DNA from: Quercus robur
Lineage: Eukaryota > Streptophyta > Magnoliopsida > Fagales > Fagaceae
DNA: 64,000 nucleotides
NCBI RefSeq assembly: GCF_932294415.1
Contig: NC_065537.1
Span: 67,842,290-67,906,289 of the forward strand
Direction: 5' to 3'
Both the position numbers and the translations under genes were made by a program. Position 1 is the stretch's first letter; every line of letters begins with the position of its first letter. Below are positions 23,730 to 34,560 of this stretch, in pieces. The notes beneath the pieces are model-generated. The model saw only the letters and a list, made by a program, of their open reading frames with translations. It had not been told where the DNA came from and did not search any database.

Positions 23730-23804
23730 CATGCCACTTGTGCCTCCGGTGATAATGGCCACCTTGCCTTGGAGCTTATTGTTTGAAGATGTGGAGTGTG
23801 TCAT
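23730..23804 (-). pseudogene. Short-chain dehydrogenase N-terminal fragment
   Basis: On the minus strand the frame reads MTHSTSSNNKLQGKVAIITG followed by GTSGMGEAT, then loses similarity. This is the first beta strand and the TGxxxGxG nucleotide-binding loop of a classical SDR (Rossmann fold), similar to plant xanthoxin-dehydrogenase-like or secoisolariciresinol-dehydrogenase-like proteins. Only about 25-30 residues remain, ending inside the element. The catalytic Ser-Tyr-Lys region is absent. It is best explained as a captured exon end. Confidence 0.6.
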
Positions 23805-23917
23805 TTTGTTCTTTCTCTGTTAAGGGAGGAGCTGGGTCTGATGTGAGAAGAGAGAGAAAAAATCAAGACCAGAAGTGAGAGGAGAGAGAAAGGCGAATAA
23901 AAAACAATATTTTGGTT

Positions 23918-23971
23918 TACCATTTGTGTCCGTACCGTTGCAAATTTGCAACGGTACGAACACAAATGGTA
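23918..23971. repeat. 54-bp near-perfect palindrome
   Basis: Two 27-base arms meet at the centre (GCAAA|TTTGC) with no spacer and a single mismatch (23930 against 23959). The arm contains CGTACCGTTGCAAA. Immediately downstream, at about 24023-24064, a second imperfect inverted repeat is built on GTGGCAAATG and its complement. Both could form cruciforms or transcript hairpins. Confidence 0.9.
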
Positions 23972-24214
23972 TAATTTTGGCACATATACAACATCTAATG
24001 GGAGGTGTTTTTTGTGTTTGGTGTGGCAAATGTGCCAAATATTTGGCATTTGCCACATTTGCCACATCTACTGTGAGTGCTCTAATGCAAAGGAATTTTA
24101 AGAATGTTGTTTATATTTTTTAGAAATATGTGTGGATGAAAAAGTTGGTAAAAATATGTGTAATGTTGTTTAAAAACTGAAAACATGTATTTAAACACAT
24201 GTACCAAACAACCC

Positions 24215-24580
24215 ATTAGTATTTGAAATAGAGTAAACTGCTGGTTTAGTGTGTACTAATTTTTAGAAAAAAAATATATTAAACGTGCATGAGATATACT
24301 TAAAGAGAAATGATATGTCCACAATATTTTTATAACAAATCTTAAGTGGTAAATTGTTACTAGTTGTTATTGTTGGAACAAAAAGGTAATCTTAATGTTA
24401 CGTTCAAATTTGAACTAATAATAACTAACCACCTATGATTTTTTGTAAAAATGTTGTAGATGTAGCATCTCTCTTAAATAGAGAGTGTGCTAATTTTTAG
24501 GAAAAAAAAATTATCTAATTACATTAGGGGTATTTTTGACATTTTTTTTAAATAATAACTAACTTTTTGAATCCTCTTAA
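24215..24580. repeat. Duplicated ELC-upstream block S2 with MITE inside
   Basis: It matches S1 (22560-22766) on both sides of the short MITE at about 24303-24475. Comparison with the uninserted S1 shows CTTAA (or CTTAAA plus two bases) repeated on both sides of the MITE. Confidence 0.7.
24303..24475. mobile_element. Short MITE, family M copy 2
   Basis: The left end AGAGAAATGATATGTCCACA and the right end reverse-complemented AGAGATGCTACATCTACAAC match copy 1 at 5851-6040. The empty site is preserved in block S1 near 22668. Confidence 0.75.
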
Positions 24581-25142
24581 TATATAGAGAAGAGATAATA
24601 CAAAATATTTCATTAACTAATAAAAACTTGTCAACTCAACTGTAATAAAAAATATTCTTAAATTTTTTTTATTTTTTTTTTTATTTTTTATATTTATGTA
24701 ACATTGCTCATGCATTCGAGCTAGTTTTGAGTCTGACAAAGGCAAGAATAAAAATTAGGCCGCAAAACGGTGGCAATTTATGTTGACATGTTGTGTTAAT
24801 TAATTGAAAATACATAGATCAACCCTAATATGATTGATTTTTCCCTTATTTTTTTGAGTTAAAGGATTAGGGACTTGAGTTTCGATGCAAAAGTCATGGA
24901 TACAATCATTGAAATTCTTTAATTCTTCAATTATATTTTAGAATTCATATTTCTATTAGATAAAAGTGACAACTTTTATATATATAAATATGGTCATTTT
25001 CGAGTTGATTGCAATATAGAATTGGTCCATTTAAAATGGTGTTAAAGCATGTCCATCCACTTTGACATGAACCAATTTATAATAAATACTAATCCTAAGA
25101 AAAAAGGATATCCTATTTGTGAGTCATGTCAAACATTGTTAC
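24581..25142. repeat. ELC-upstream block A2
   Basis: The part from about 24830 onward (landmarks GTTAAAGCATGTCCATCCAC and ATGTCAAACATTGTTACC) recurs in A3 at about 25690-25920 and 26884-26965. It is noncoding and AT-rich. Confidence 0.65.
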
Positions 25143-25330
25143 CCCGCCATTGAGTCTCCATTTTGTTGTTTGGGTTTTGTGAGGATTTTCAGACCATTAA
25201 AAATAGAGATGAGAATTTTTTTGCTTCCTAAAGAAGTTTTGAGATCTATGTATGTGTGTGTGTGGTGGTACCGTAGTGGACTTTCTTTTCTGGTTTATGA
25301 ATTGGTGAGAAAGTCTATATAGAAAACAAA
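25143..25330 (-). repeat. Third copy of ELC 5' end (P3), with remnant start codon
   Basis: It matches the ELC leader and promoter, including the start context: minus-strand ATGGAGACTC at 25159-25161 onward corresponds to ELC ATGGAGACCC. It then follows GGGTTTTG, the ATTAAAAATA leader segment and the GAAGTTTTGAGAT block. ELC coding sequence past the first three codons is absent. Confidence 0.65.
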
Positions 25331-25439
25331 AATAAAAAAATAAAATGAGATAAAAAAAAAAAAAAAAAAAAGTAATTTTGGTGATCAGTTTAGATAAGAA
25401 CATATAAAAGCTAGCTAATTCAACTACTGAATTTGGTGC

Positions 25440-26964
25440 GAGATAGTCTAGTTTTTGAGCCCGACAAAGGCAAGAGTAAAAATTTCAGTTAAAAAAGGGT
25501 GACAATTCAGTTGGGAGGTCGTGTTTATGTGTTTAAAAACATGTCTTAATCCTAACATGACCATTTAATAATTGTGTCAACATCTCAATACAACTTATTT
25601 ATTAAGCTAGTTGACACAACAAAACCTATTTAAACTCATTTAGTACACGGCCTTAGAAAATAAGATGAAAATAGAGTTTGTTTTTCTTTGTTTTGAGTAA
25701 AAAAGTTTAGGAATTTAGAGTTTCAAACTCTCAATACAAAAGTTATCAATATCATTATTGAAATTCTTTCATTTTTCAATTATACTTAGAATTCGAATTT
25801 ATATTAAATACAAAATTTATTTATATGAATTAGGTTATTTTGGGTGATTACAACACAAAATCGATCAATTTAAAATCGTGTTAAAGCATGTCTATCCACT
25901 TTGACAGAAACCAGTCTATATCTTTATATTACTAAAAGAAGCTAGCATTTATTGTTGTTATGCTCCTATTGAGTCACATTAGCAGCTATGTCATTCATTT
26001 ATTTTTTATATTTCTTTTTACTATTTAAACTTTTCTTCCCCCTATTTTCAAAAAAAAAAAAAAAAAAAACTCTTATTCTCCTATTAGTTCACACACCTAT
26101 TGTTACACTTCTTCCAACCTTTCATTTTCCTTTTTGCATTTTTATCTCCCCACTACTTTACCATAATACTTTCTTCCTCTTTTTTATATTTTGACTCTTC
26201 TTCTACTCATTTTATTTTGTATAAATTTGATATCATTTTCCCATTCAATTCATATTTTCTCCACACAAAACTGTGAGTACTCTCTCTCTCAGTGAATTTT
26301 TATTTTATCCTATAACTCTAATTAAGGTTGATGTTTTTTTTTTTTTTTTTTTTAATATTCCATCAAAAAGTCTTCTCTTTCCCTTTTATAACTTTGGTTG
26401 AATTTTAGTTTGGGTTAATACTTAATTTTTTTGGAAACATGAATTTGAATATGCCTACCAATTGTTTGAGTAATAAATTATTATAAAACCTATTATTTAT
26501 TCCTTTGTTTCATTTTAATTTTGGTTAAGATAACATTATAATTTTGTAATGAGTTTTGTTATTATGATAATTTCATTATTCCTTAAGAGATGAGAAATTT
26601 GAATAATAAATTTGAAACTTATAAAATTTAGTTGTATATTAAGCAAATATAATACACTACAATAGAAGTTAGAAGAATATGATTTACCTTAAAAAAATAA
26701 TAATCAAACATAAAAAATAATAATAAAATGGTATATTTTGTAGAGATAAAAAGATAAAAAATACTTGTAGATTTTTTTTTTTTTTTTTAAATAGACAATA
26801 CTTGAAGTAATGGTTACTTTTTATATATTACACCTCATTATATAATATTTATATTCCCACGCATTACGTGGGTTTGTGACTAGTTTATACTAAATACTAA
26901 CCACAAAAAAAATCATATCTAATTTGTAGGCTATGTCAAACATTGTCACCATGCTGAAATTGAT

Positions 26965-26970
<6 letters not shown>
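25440..26970. repeat. ELC-upstream block A3, split by Helitron 2
   Basis: It matches A2 up to about 25920 and again from 26884 to about 26965. The split is exactly at Helitron 2. A (TA)n tract follows at about 26968-26999. Confidence 0.65.
25921..26883 (+). mobile_element. Non-autonomous Helitron 2 (0.96 kb)
   Basis: It starts TCTTTATATTACTAAAAGAA and ends CTAG at 26880-26883, flanked by A (25920) and T (26884). A terminal hairpin CCCACG-CATTA-CGTGGG at about 26856-26872 precedes CTAG by 7 bases. The sister block A2 at about 25070-25085 has no insertion and reads across the site, supporting these ends to within a few bases. No coding capacity. Confidence 0.88.
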
Positions 26971-27003
<33 letters not shown>

Positions 27004-28030
27004 ACTGGTATGATGGTATCCATGCCTCATGCCTTCTCGACTAAAATTGCTGGCTTGCTGCAACTACGCCAGCATCGTTTTAAAAGTAGGCACTAATCAA
27101 TAAGAAGTATTTGTCAATGGAGTAATTTAAGAGAAAACAACCAATAGCATACTTAAACATCTTTTCATGTGGCCCTTAAGTTGTTATACTACAATTTAGT
27201 TTACATTATAGTGATTGATATTGATTGGTAATCTTGTGTGTTCAACGCTTAATTTATGCGGGTATACATCAATATAAATGCACTTCCAAAAAAATATGAA
27301 GCACTAGTAATTTGTTTTGCACTAATTGAAGCTTAGACTGAAAATCGATGGAAGAGTGCACAGGCTACTAGTTAATAGTTATACAAGAGGAAACAGGTAT
27401 ATTAGCGTGATGGATACTATCATGGTACTCACAGATCCTTGCATAAGCTACAAACTGGGGAAGATTAAATGTCGGGAGAGGAAGGGGGAGATTCTATTTC
27501 TATGAAACTTTTATTTAAATGCAATTATGTTTTAAATTCTGAGATCAACTTTGGTCTTTTAGTTCAAATATACTTCAATTCAAAGCAATTCTCACGATTC
27601 AAAAGCAGGATTGTAACCTTCAATCATCAGAAGATTTTAGCAAAGGATTAAACACACACACAGCATTTACCACTGCATTTTCGCGCCGCAAGAGGGGGGG
27701 GGGGTGTGGGGGGGTTGAGGCGGGCATGTGACGGAAACCAAAGTAGGAGAACCATGGATGCCCTTGTTTGGCAGACGAAACTATGTAATAGTCACCTCTC
27801 ACGTGTTACCTGGGTTGAAGTCAAGTGTTGCGCATATATGAAAGTAATGCAAAGGTATCTAAATGAATTGAAAAGGTGAAAAAAGAAAGAAGTGAGAAAC
27901 CAAATAATAAGCCAGAAACTAGCAGATGCATTTTCATTAGTAAACCAGAAACAACCATCAACACAGCCATCCCAAACCAACCACATCTGTTTACATTTTC
28001 TCCTTTTGCTCCAAAGTCATATTCCTAGTC
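26971..28030. other. 3' flank of UBA gene, with G-rich tract
   Basis: No gene is supported. A guanine-rich stretch lies at 27694-27724 (runs of 11, 7, 2 and 3 Gs), the only such tract I noticed in the window. The 3' untranslated region of the UBA gene should lie in the last few hundred bases. Confidence 0.5.
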
Positions 28031-29941
28031 CTAAGGAGATGGAGAAGAAACAAACTGCCTGGGTGCACTGAAGATGTCCTTGCCTGCAAAGGGAGATGTC
28101 CACTCATTCAAACCAGCAGAAGATGATGTTTCTGCAGCCACTCCACCATCCGATATGAATTTGCCATTTGTACTGCCCAGTCTCATGCCTGAACTATTCC
28201 TCAAAAATGAAGAAAGCCCCAGCCATAGTCCATTTGATTTGGCAGATGATGGGTAATCCAAAGTCCAATCTATACTGGTATAGTCCAATTCAGGCATCAA
28301 CCCCCCCGTATTCCAATCCACATGTGCAGGTGAGCCAAATGTTCCTGCTGAACCCTGACCAGAAAACAGCCCGAGGGAGGATGGAACTGTAAGTGAATGT
28401 GAAGATGCACCCATTGTGTTCCATGAACCTCGAGGCTCAGAAGGAACTGAGTGTGAAGGTGAAGACGCACCCATTGTGCTCCATGAGCCCCCCAGGCCAG
28501 CTGATGTGGAATCCACCGGCCCAAACATGAGTGGATATTCTTTATAAGGAGCTTGATGGTAGAATTGCTCTGATCGCTGATTTTCCGGACCAAAGATCCC
28601 TGCACTCTGATTTTGCATGAGTTTCCCATTTGACCTTATGTTGTCAACACCTGGAACACTGCTTGCATACCATGGAACTGCTCCTGATGCTGACGCGCTA
28701 ATGCTAGAAACAGGGTTTTGCTTCGCATTTATGGACTGGGGGCGCTGCATCACAACCACTGGCTCCCTCACTGCTCCTTGCTGCATTATTCTTCCATCAT
28801 TTCCAACAACACTAAGTCGTGACTCCACTTTTGCTGAAGGAGGTGCTACTTGCATAGGTGGTGCCAAATTCAATGGAGCAGAATGGCTTGCTCCCATAGC
28901 AAGCCACCTCTTCTCTGCCAGTGCCTTCAGATGATTTGCCTTTAAAATCTGTAGGTTCCTATTCCCAGGATCTGAAAATGCTGGCACTGCCATAGCTGTC
29001 TGGGGGTAGTTATAATCCCTTTCAATTCTTCTTTGCTGTATTATAACTGAAGCTACAGGCATTTCTTGTGGTCTTATCAGGTTCCTTGTTCCAGCCGTTT
29101 CCTCTGGCTTTGACATAGTAGCATGCTCTTCCTGCTTCTGTGTTCTCAATGTATCTTCTGCCTTATCAAGATCACCTTCAAAAGTAACAACAGCTCTTTC
29201 AACCTCTTGCTTTGAGCATTTGTATCTCACCTCTAACGCTGAAATCCGAGCAAGCTCTTCACTAATATCAATCTTCAAATTGGCCTGACTTCCAAGGTTC
29301 GTATTATCATTTTGGTGATTTTCTTCTTCATTTCTCTCAAAAAGCCAGGTGACTGATTCCTCTACCTTGCCCTCATTCAACATCAGAGCCAACGTTGCCC
29401 GTTCAGAAGGGAACCCCATTGCCACAAGCTGCTGAGATAGTGCTTCCAGCTTTCTTGACATGAGATAGCCATTGCAACGGTCGTGCAACTCTTGTGCCCG
29501 CCTTTCTCTCTGCCGCTGGTGCTTCCTCTCATTTTTCAGACGGATCTTCTCTCGTCTGTCATTGTCAGAACCAGGAACTGCCTCTTGCCTTGGAGTAGAA
29601 TGAGCTATTTTATCTTTTGGGTCTTCAGACTCACCAGAGCAGCTGCCATTGTTGGAAATTGAGTCATACTCCGATACCGTTCCATGAGGGCTACTAGAAT
29701 GTTCATCTGTATCATCTATATTACAATAACGACCATTGTCATGAAAAGGTGGCGAAGTGGCAGCAGATGATGTTTCAATGGAATGGAATGTTCCAGAGAC
29801 TGGATTGTAAGCACTTGCTGGATTACCACCCCCAGTGTTGCTAGATCCAGAAGGCTTAGAAGAAGTCTTCTGTTGTTCCTTGGTTGCCCCTGCAGAGGGC
29901 TTACTCTTGGATTTAGACTTGGATTTTGACGCTGGAGACAT
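28031..29941 (-). CDS. UBA-domain protein (636 aa), plant-specific
   Basis: The coding sequence is one exon. Residues 1-127 are Ser/Gly-rich and low-complexity with a Lys-Ser N-terminus. Residues 128-152 are highly basic (RREKIRLKNERKHQRQRERR), possibly nuclear or RNA-binding. Residues 162-205 form a UBA domain (LEALSQQLVAMGFPSERATL, then VEESVTWLFE) with the MGF loop. A second UBA-like three-helix region follows at 226-268 (DISEELARISALEVRYKCSK, then EVERAVVTFEGDLDKAEDTL). The remaining 365 residues are Gln/Pro/Ser-rich and probably disordered. UBA domains bind ubiquitin; the cellular role of this plant family is not established to my knowledge, so I give no symbol. The start is the first Met, 30 bases inside the exon. 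The 5' leader has an intron (29972-31185). Confidence 0.82.
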   Translation of the reverse strand: MSPASKSKSKSKSKPSAGATKEQQKTSSKPSGSSNTGGGNPASAYNPVSGTFHSIETSSAATSPPFHDNGRYCNIDDTDEHSSSPHGTVSEYDSISNNGSCSGESEDPKDKIAHSTPRQEAVPGSDNDRREKIRLKNERKHQRQRERRAQELHDRCNGYLMSRKLEALSQQLVAMGFPSERATLALMLNEGKVEESVTWLFERNEEENHQNDNTNLGSQANLKIDISEELARISALEVRYKCSKQEVERAVVTFEGDLDKAEDTLRTQKQEEHATMSKPEETAGTRNLIRPQEMPVASVIIQQRRIERDYNYPQTAMAVPAFSDPGNRNLQILKANHLKALAEKRWLAMGASHSAPLNLAPPMQVAPPSAKVESRLSVVGNDGRIMQQGAVREPVVVMQRPQSINAKQNPVSSISASASGAVPWYASSVPGVDNIRSNGKLMQNQSAGIFGPENQRSEQFYHQAPYKEYPLMFGPVDSTSAGLGGSWSTMGASSPSHSVPSEPRGSWNTMGASSHSLTVPSSLGLFSGQGSAGTFGSPAHVDWNTGGLMPELDYTSIDWTLDYPSSAKSNGLWLGLSSFLRNSSGMRLGSTNGKFISDGGVAAETSSSAGLNEWTSPFAGKDIFSAPRQFVSSPSP

Positions 29942-29971
29942 CTTTCTGGTTCAAACGAGCCAAAAATGTTA

Positions 29972-31185
29972 CTGCAACAATTATAAGAAAAATTAATTTT
30001 TTAGCATTAGAAAACAAAATATATGCAGCTAATCCATATGAACCAACATGCAGGAAAAAGTAATATCAGGGAAAATATTCAACATTCCACTCTTTTTTTT
30101 TTTCCCTCTTATCTTTACAAAATATATAGAGTTGAAAGAGGAACAGGAGGTATCATCCCACAAACCAACCAATTTTAAAACATCAATTTTCAAATAGAAG
30201 AATTATCTCCAAACTTCTTAATTCTTATAATGAAAATTTCAGCTAGAATTCCCCAATTCATTCAAATTGAATTAGGAGATTAAACCCGAGCCCTAATGTC
30301 AAATACACAACTTAGGCACACATACAAGATTAAACCCAAGCCCTAATTTTCAATCCCTTACTGATGGGGAAAAATTAGTCATTTGGTCCAATTCCATTGG
30401 TATAAACATTAATATCATATTTTCCCACAACGAAACTTAGCCCCTTACTATTATGTATATATCATCTACACAAACCCCAAAAGAGTTCATCACAATTATC
30501 AAAATAATAATCGATAAACAATGTGCAAGAATAGTTAGTCCACCAAACTGCCAAACATCACCAAGATGAACCCAATAAAATGGCTTTCTTTAAAATTAAA
30601 ATCTAAATCTTTAAAATGAAATGCCACACTTATAATTGTCCCAAAAACCACAAGCCCACAATTCCACTCACCAATTCCGAATAGATACACACATGCAACA
30701 CCAACAAATCACAAGACAAGAAAACCAACACAACAAACAAAAACATATGACCCCAATTCCTAGAAATCATAACTGAATCCCAGGAAATGAATTGAAACAA
30801 ATCCCAGAAAATGAAAATGGAAAATACAACCAATTCAGAACACACCCACATTCCAAACAACATATAAATCAACTTCACAAACCCACATAACAAACAAATA
30901 AATCATATAACAAGCAAAAACCCATTATAAAAAATCCAAAACCCAGATAGACAGTGAAATGAAAATGAAAACCCAGAAACTAAAGATCTTCAAAAATTCT
31001 TCTTTTTTATTAAAAAAAATCAAAGATCAACAAAAACAAAAAACACCCTTTAAGAAATACCCAAATATCCAAATCAAAAAAACACAAATCAAATCGAAAA
31101 AATGATAATCACACTCATTGTTGTCAAAAAAAAAAAAAAAGGAAAAGATCTAAGCAGAGAGAAGAAATGGGATCTGAGAGCTGAC
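29972..31185 (-). other. Intron in 5' leader of UBA gene
   Basis: On the minus strand a donor (TCACAAG|GTCAGC, exon edge 31186) and an acceptor (TTGTTGCAG, exon edge 29971) frame about 1.2 kb of AT-rich sequence, placing only 30 leader bases before the ATG at 29941. This intron makes sense of the otherwise featureless stretch upstream of the coding exon. Confidence 0.6.
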
Positions 31186-31330
31186 CTTGTGAAGGAAGAA
31201 GAAGATGTGAGAGAGAGAGAGAGAGAGATCGATTTGTGATGGTGATCGGTGATCGATGATGATGATGAGGATGACGACGAGGTCGTGTCTCTTTGTTTGT
31301 CTCTACTTTTTTTTTTTTTTTTTTTTGCTC
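31186..31330 (-). other. First (untranslated) exon and promoter edge of UBA gene
   Basis: This inferred first exon is rich in (CT)n on the coding strand (about 31208-31230 on +) and followed upstream by a long T tract (31310-31326 on +). CT-rich leaders are common in plant housekeeping genes. The transcription start is not determined. Confidence 0.45.
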
Positions 31331-31647
31331 TTTCTTCTTTATTGCTCGCTGTTTTCGTTTTTTCTGTTTCACTTTTTACCTGTTTTTGCTTTGGTTTTGT
31401 TTATTCTGTTTTTTTAATTTATTAATTTGTTTTATTTTTTTAATATTATAGCTGTCAGTCTGGCCAAACAGAAAATATTGAAAATTGGTTTAGTTTTCTG
31501 TACTGTGCTATCAAGAATTAGGCCAGATTCTATCACCAAAAAAAAAATTTTAGGCCAGAATTTTATTTTATAAAATTAGGCCAGATTTAACTACTTTTTT
31601 ATTTGGTTTCATAAAAAAAAAAAAAAAAAAATACTTTTATTTTATTT

Positions 31648-31830
31648 GAGTAATGCTGGAGATACAAACTTTTTTTATAACAAAATTTACAAATAGATGA
31701 TATGGTGAGTGATTATTGGTAAATAAAAAAGTAATATTAATTGTAAGCTTAGATGAAAACCAATAAAAAATTGGTCACATTAACGGTTTGTAAAAATACT
31801 ATAAAATAGTTTGTAATTGTAGCACTACTC
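31648..31830. mobile_element. Short MITE, family M copy 3 (diverged)
   Basis: The left end GAGTAATGCTGGAGATACAA and the reverse-complemented right end GAGTAGTGCTACAATTACAA share the family pattern. TTTTATTT lies at both sides, with a one-base shift, so an 8-bp target duplication is plausible. Confidence 0.55.
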
Positions 31831-31904
31831 TTTTTATTTTGTATTTTTTGTTTAGGAGGTTTTATTATTTGCCTAAAATAAGGATTATGGTTTATCTAAA
31901 AACA

Positions 31905-32062
31905 AAAATGCTACATTTACAATATTTTTATAACGAATCTTAGATGGTAGGTTATTACATACTATTACTGGTACATAAGAAAGAAATTTCATTCAAATTA
32001 AAAACTTATAACAATCTATCACTTAGAATTTATTGTAAAAATGTTACGTAGGCAATGCTTTT
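31905..32062. mobile_element. Short MITE, family M copy 4
   Basis: The left end reads AAATGCTACATTTACAATAT, and the right end is its diverged complement (GTAAAAATGTTACGTAGGCA). The interior matches copies 2 and 5 (TTACTGGTACATAAGAAAG region). Confidence 0.6.
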
Positions 32063-33907
32063 ATAGAAGGATTTTGGTTTCTCTTTTTTTTTTTTTTTCA
32101 AATATTAAAAATAAAATTTTATATATATATAAATCTTTGTCTTTCTGTGGGGACAGCTTTTAATGGGAAAGTAGACACGTATTAAGACTGTTGAGATCCC
32201 GGGAGTTCCGTACTGCCGCCGATTGAAATTGTCCTCCAAAAGTTGTGTGCATTTGCTTGGTTTTGCCAATAAGGTCCTTTTAAGTTTTAACTCCTCATTC
32301 ATTTCTAACTTTTACTCAAAAAATAAAAATAGATAAAATGTCCTTATTCATCGAGGTTGATGAAGTTTATTGACACATAACTATTATTATTATTATTATT
32401 TTAAAGATTATCTCCTCAGCGAAAAGAAAAAAAAAATTATCTCAAACTCTTCACTCAAAGGAAAAAAAAAAAAAAAAAACTAAACTCCCGAATATATATT
32501 TTCTAATATTGATTCGAAAGTATGGACATTTTTTTTTTTTTTGAGATGAATGGTAGAAAGTATGGATATTATGTGTATGGTATATTTTCCCCAATTGAGA
32601 GTATTTAGCAATATCAATGTGTGTATTAAATTACTTTACTTATTGAATTATTTTAACAAGTCACACTATTTTTAAATAATTAGACAAAATTTTATTTTAA
32701 AATCAAGTTGGAGGAAATTAGGAATAACCTATAAAGTGATAAGTCAAATGAGCATCTATGTATACTTATAATCATATGACCTACTTTGCAGATTTCTAAC
32801 TTGTTTATATAATTTAATAAATTATGTGATTTAACACGCATTGGATTGACCTATGAATAGCCGCATAATGAATTGTATGAAATTCCTTTAAGGGGAAAAC
32901 TTTATCATTATTTTTATATATCAATGCATAAACAAAATATGGTTGTAAGTCAATGACCATAACCAATAACTGATAACTGTTAAAGATACGGAGGTACAAT
33001 TTTATCTCTTTTGTTGAATATATCGAATATTGTATCTTTCTTTTAGTTTTTTTTAAAAAAATATTATTTATTGGTATCCAACGAGTCTTGAATTCATGAC
33101 CCCACTCTTCACTAGCAATTCATAATTTATGGTAAAATATATAGGGAAAAAAAAGAGTCACCATTATGTTACCCTTCCAATATGGTACTAGATTATTTAG
33201 TGACCATAATTACCATGGCCATTATGTGAGCTTAGTCCTACCACTACCACCAATATCCTCTATTGAGTTTGAGTTTCATATCTACTTCATTGTTGCCATT
33301 GAAAAGTATTTATTAGAATGTTAATTTCCACTTCCACTATCATATGTATGGTTATATACAATTGTTATACAAAATAACATGAACAATCACAAATATTGTG
33401 TGGTTTAGAACTTCGGATACTTCAACTTTTAAAGAACCTACACCAAACTTCCGTATGGTTTAATCGTCTTCATTTTTCTTTTTTTAATGAAAGGTTTAAT
33501 TGGTTTGAATTAAGTAATAGCCATTAATATATTTTTTTCCATCCAAGTTTACAAAAATTAATAGAAAGTAATAAAATTTCTCTCTTCAAAAACAAAAAGG
33601 AATACCAAAAGCCTTCACAGTCAAACCCATAGGCATAGCCACTAGCCCACTAACCAGTAACCACTAACCATTTCACAGTTCACACCCATATGTTGCCTAG
33701 TAATGGGCCAACTGGCCCAACTAAAAGCACACACTGATACCCAATTGTGAGTTGTAATCCTCAACCATCGCCTAACAACCCAAAGATCCAAAATCAGGGT
33801 GCACCGTCAGACTCATATGCTTACGCTACTTGTCCAGTTGTTATGTCCTTCTAATAAATAAAAAAACAAAAAAGAGAGAGACTATTTTACTTCTTCTTTT
33901 ACCTTTG

Positions 33908-34096
33908 AAAAATGCTATATTCGTAATATTTTCACAAAACTTTTATAACATATTTTAAGTGTTAGGTTATTATTTGCTGTTATTGGATAATAAGAAAGTA
34001 ATTTCAGTTGTAAGTTTAAATTAAAACTAGTAATAACCTGCCACGTAGATTTGTTATGAAGACATTGTAAAAATGTTGTAGATGTAATACTTATCT
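33908..34096. mobile_element. Short MITE, family M copy 5
   Basis: The left end reads AAAATGCTATATTCGTAATA and the right end GTAAAAATGTTGTAGATGTA. The interior matches the other copies (GTTATTGGATAATAAGAAAG). Confidence 0.6.
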
Positions 34097-34369
34097 TTCA
34101 TTTTTTTGAGCTTCTTTAGTTTTTTAATTAACAATAAAATACATCTAATTTTATACCTAATTTTACACGATGATAAGGTGTCAAGTTTTGATGACAGCAT
34201 CATCTGAGTTTTTTTTACTTTTCTTTTTTGTTGCTAAAGTCTAAGCAGTTTTTACTTTGGTCCACTAGTATTTTTATCATACACCAATTACAATTTATTC
34301 TCTTAACATGTTCTTAAATTCAATAATTTTAGTTAAAAATTTTATAACTCATTTCGTTGACATCGAATG

Positions 34370-34560
34370 AACTCTTTAGTCCAAGCGGTACCTCTTATGC
34401 ACTAAAGTGCAAGGGTTCCAAAGGGGGGTTGGGTTGAGTTGCAGGGGTAGAGAATTTTCTAACCATTTCAAAAAATGAAAAAATGTTGACACTTTTTAGT
34501 GTTTCTAGCAGATATATCCATGGTTCAAATCCCTCCTTACCCAATTATCGAATAATCAAA
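34370..34560 (+). mobile_element. SINE-like fragment
   Basis: An A-box-like stretch (TTTAGTCCAAGCGGTACC) and a distant B-box-like GGTTCAAATCCC (about 34520) suggest a tRNA-derived element with an insertion between them. There are no clear ends or target duplication. Confidence 0.3.

Larger units (their letters stand above)
23025..24084. mobile_element. MITE-like element carrying an SDR fragment
   Basis: The ends are imperfect inverted repeats: AGAGCATTCGTAGTAGCTG at the left, and AGAGCACTCACAGTAGATG when the right end is reverse-complemented. CAA/TAA flank it if the element starts at GAGC, close to a Harbinger-type TAA target. It is about 1.06 kb. Inside are C-rich imperfect repeats (about 23220-23640), two poly-A runs, a short-chain dehydrogenase fragment (23730-23804) and a 54-bp palindrome (23918-23971). 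It has no transposase, so it is non-autonomous. It sits inside the duplicated ELC promoter array. Confidence 0.55.
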
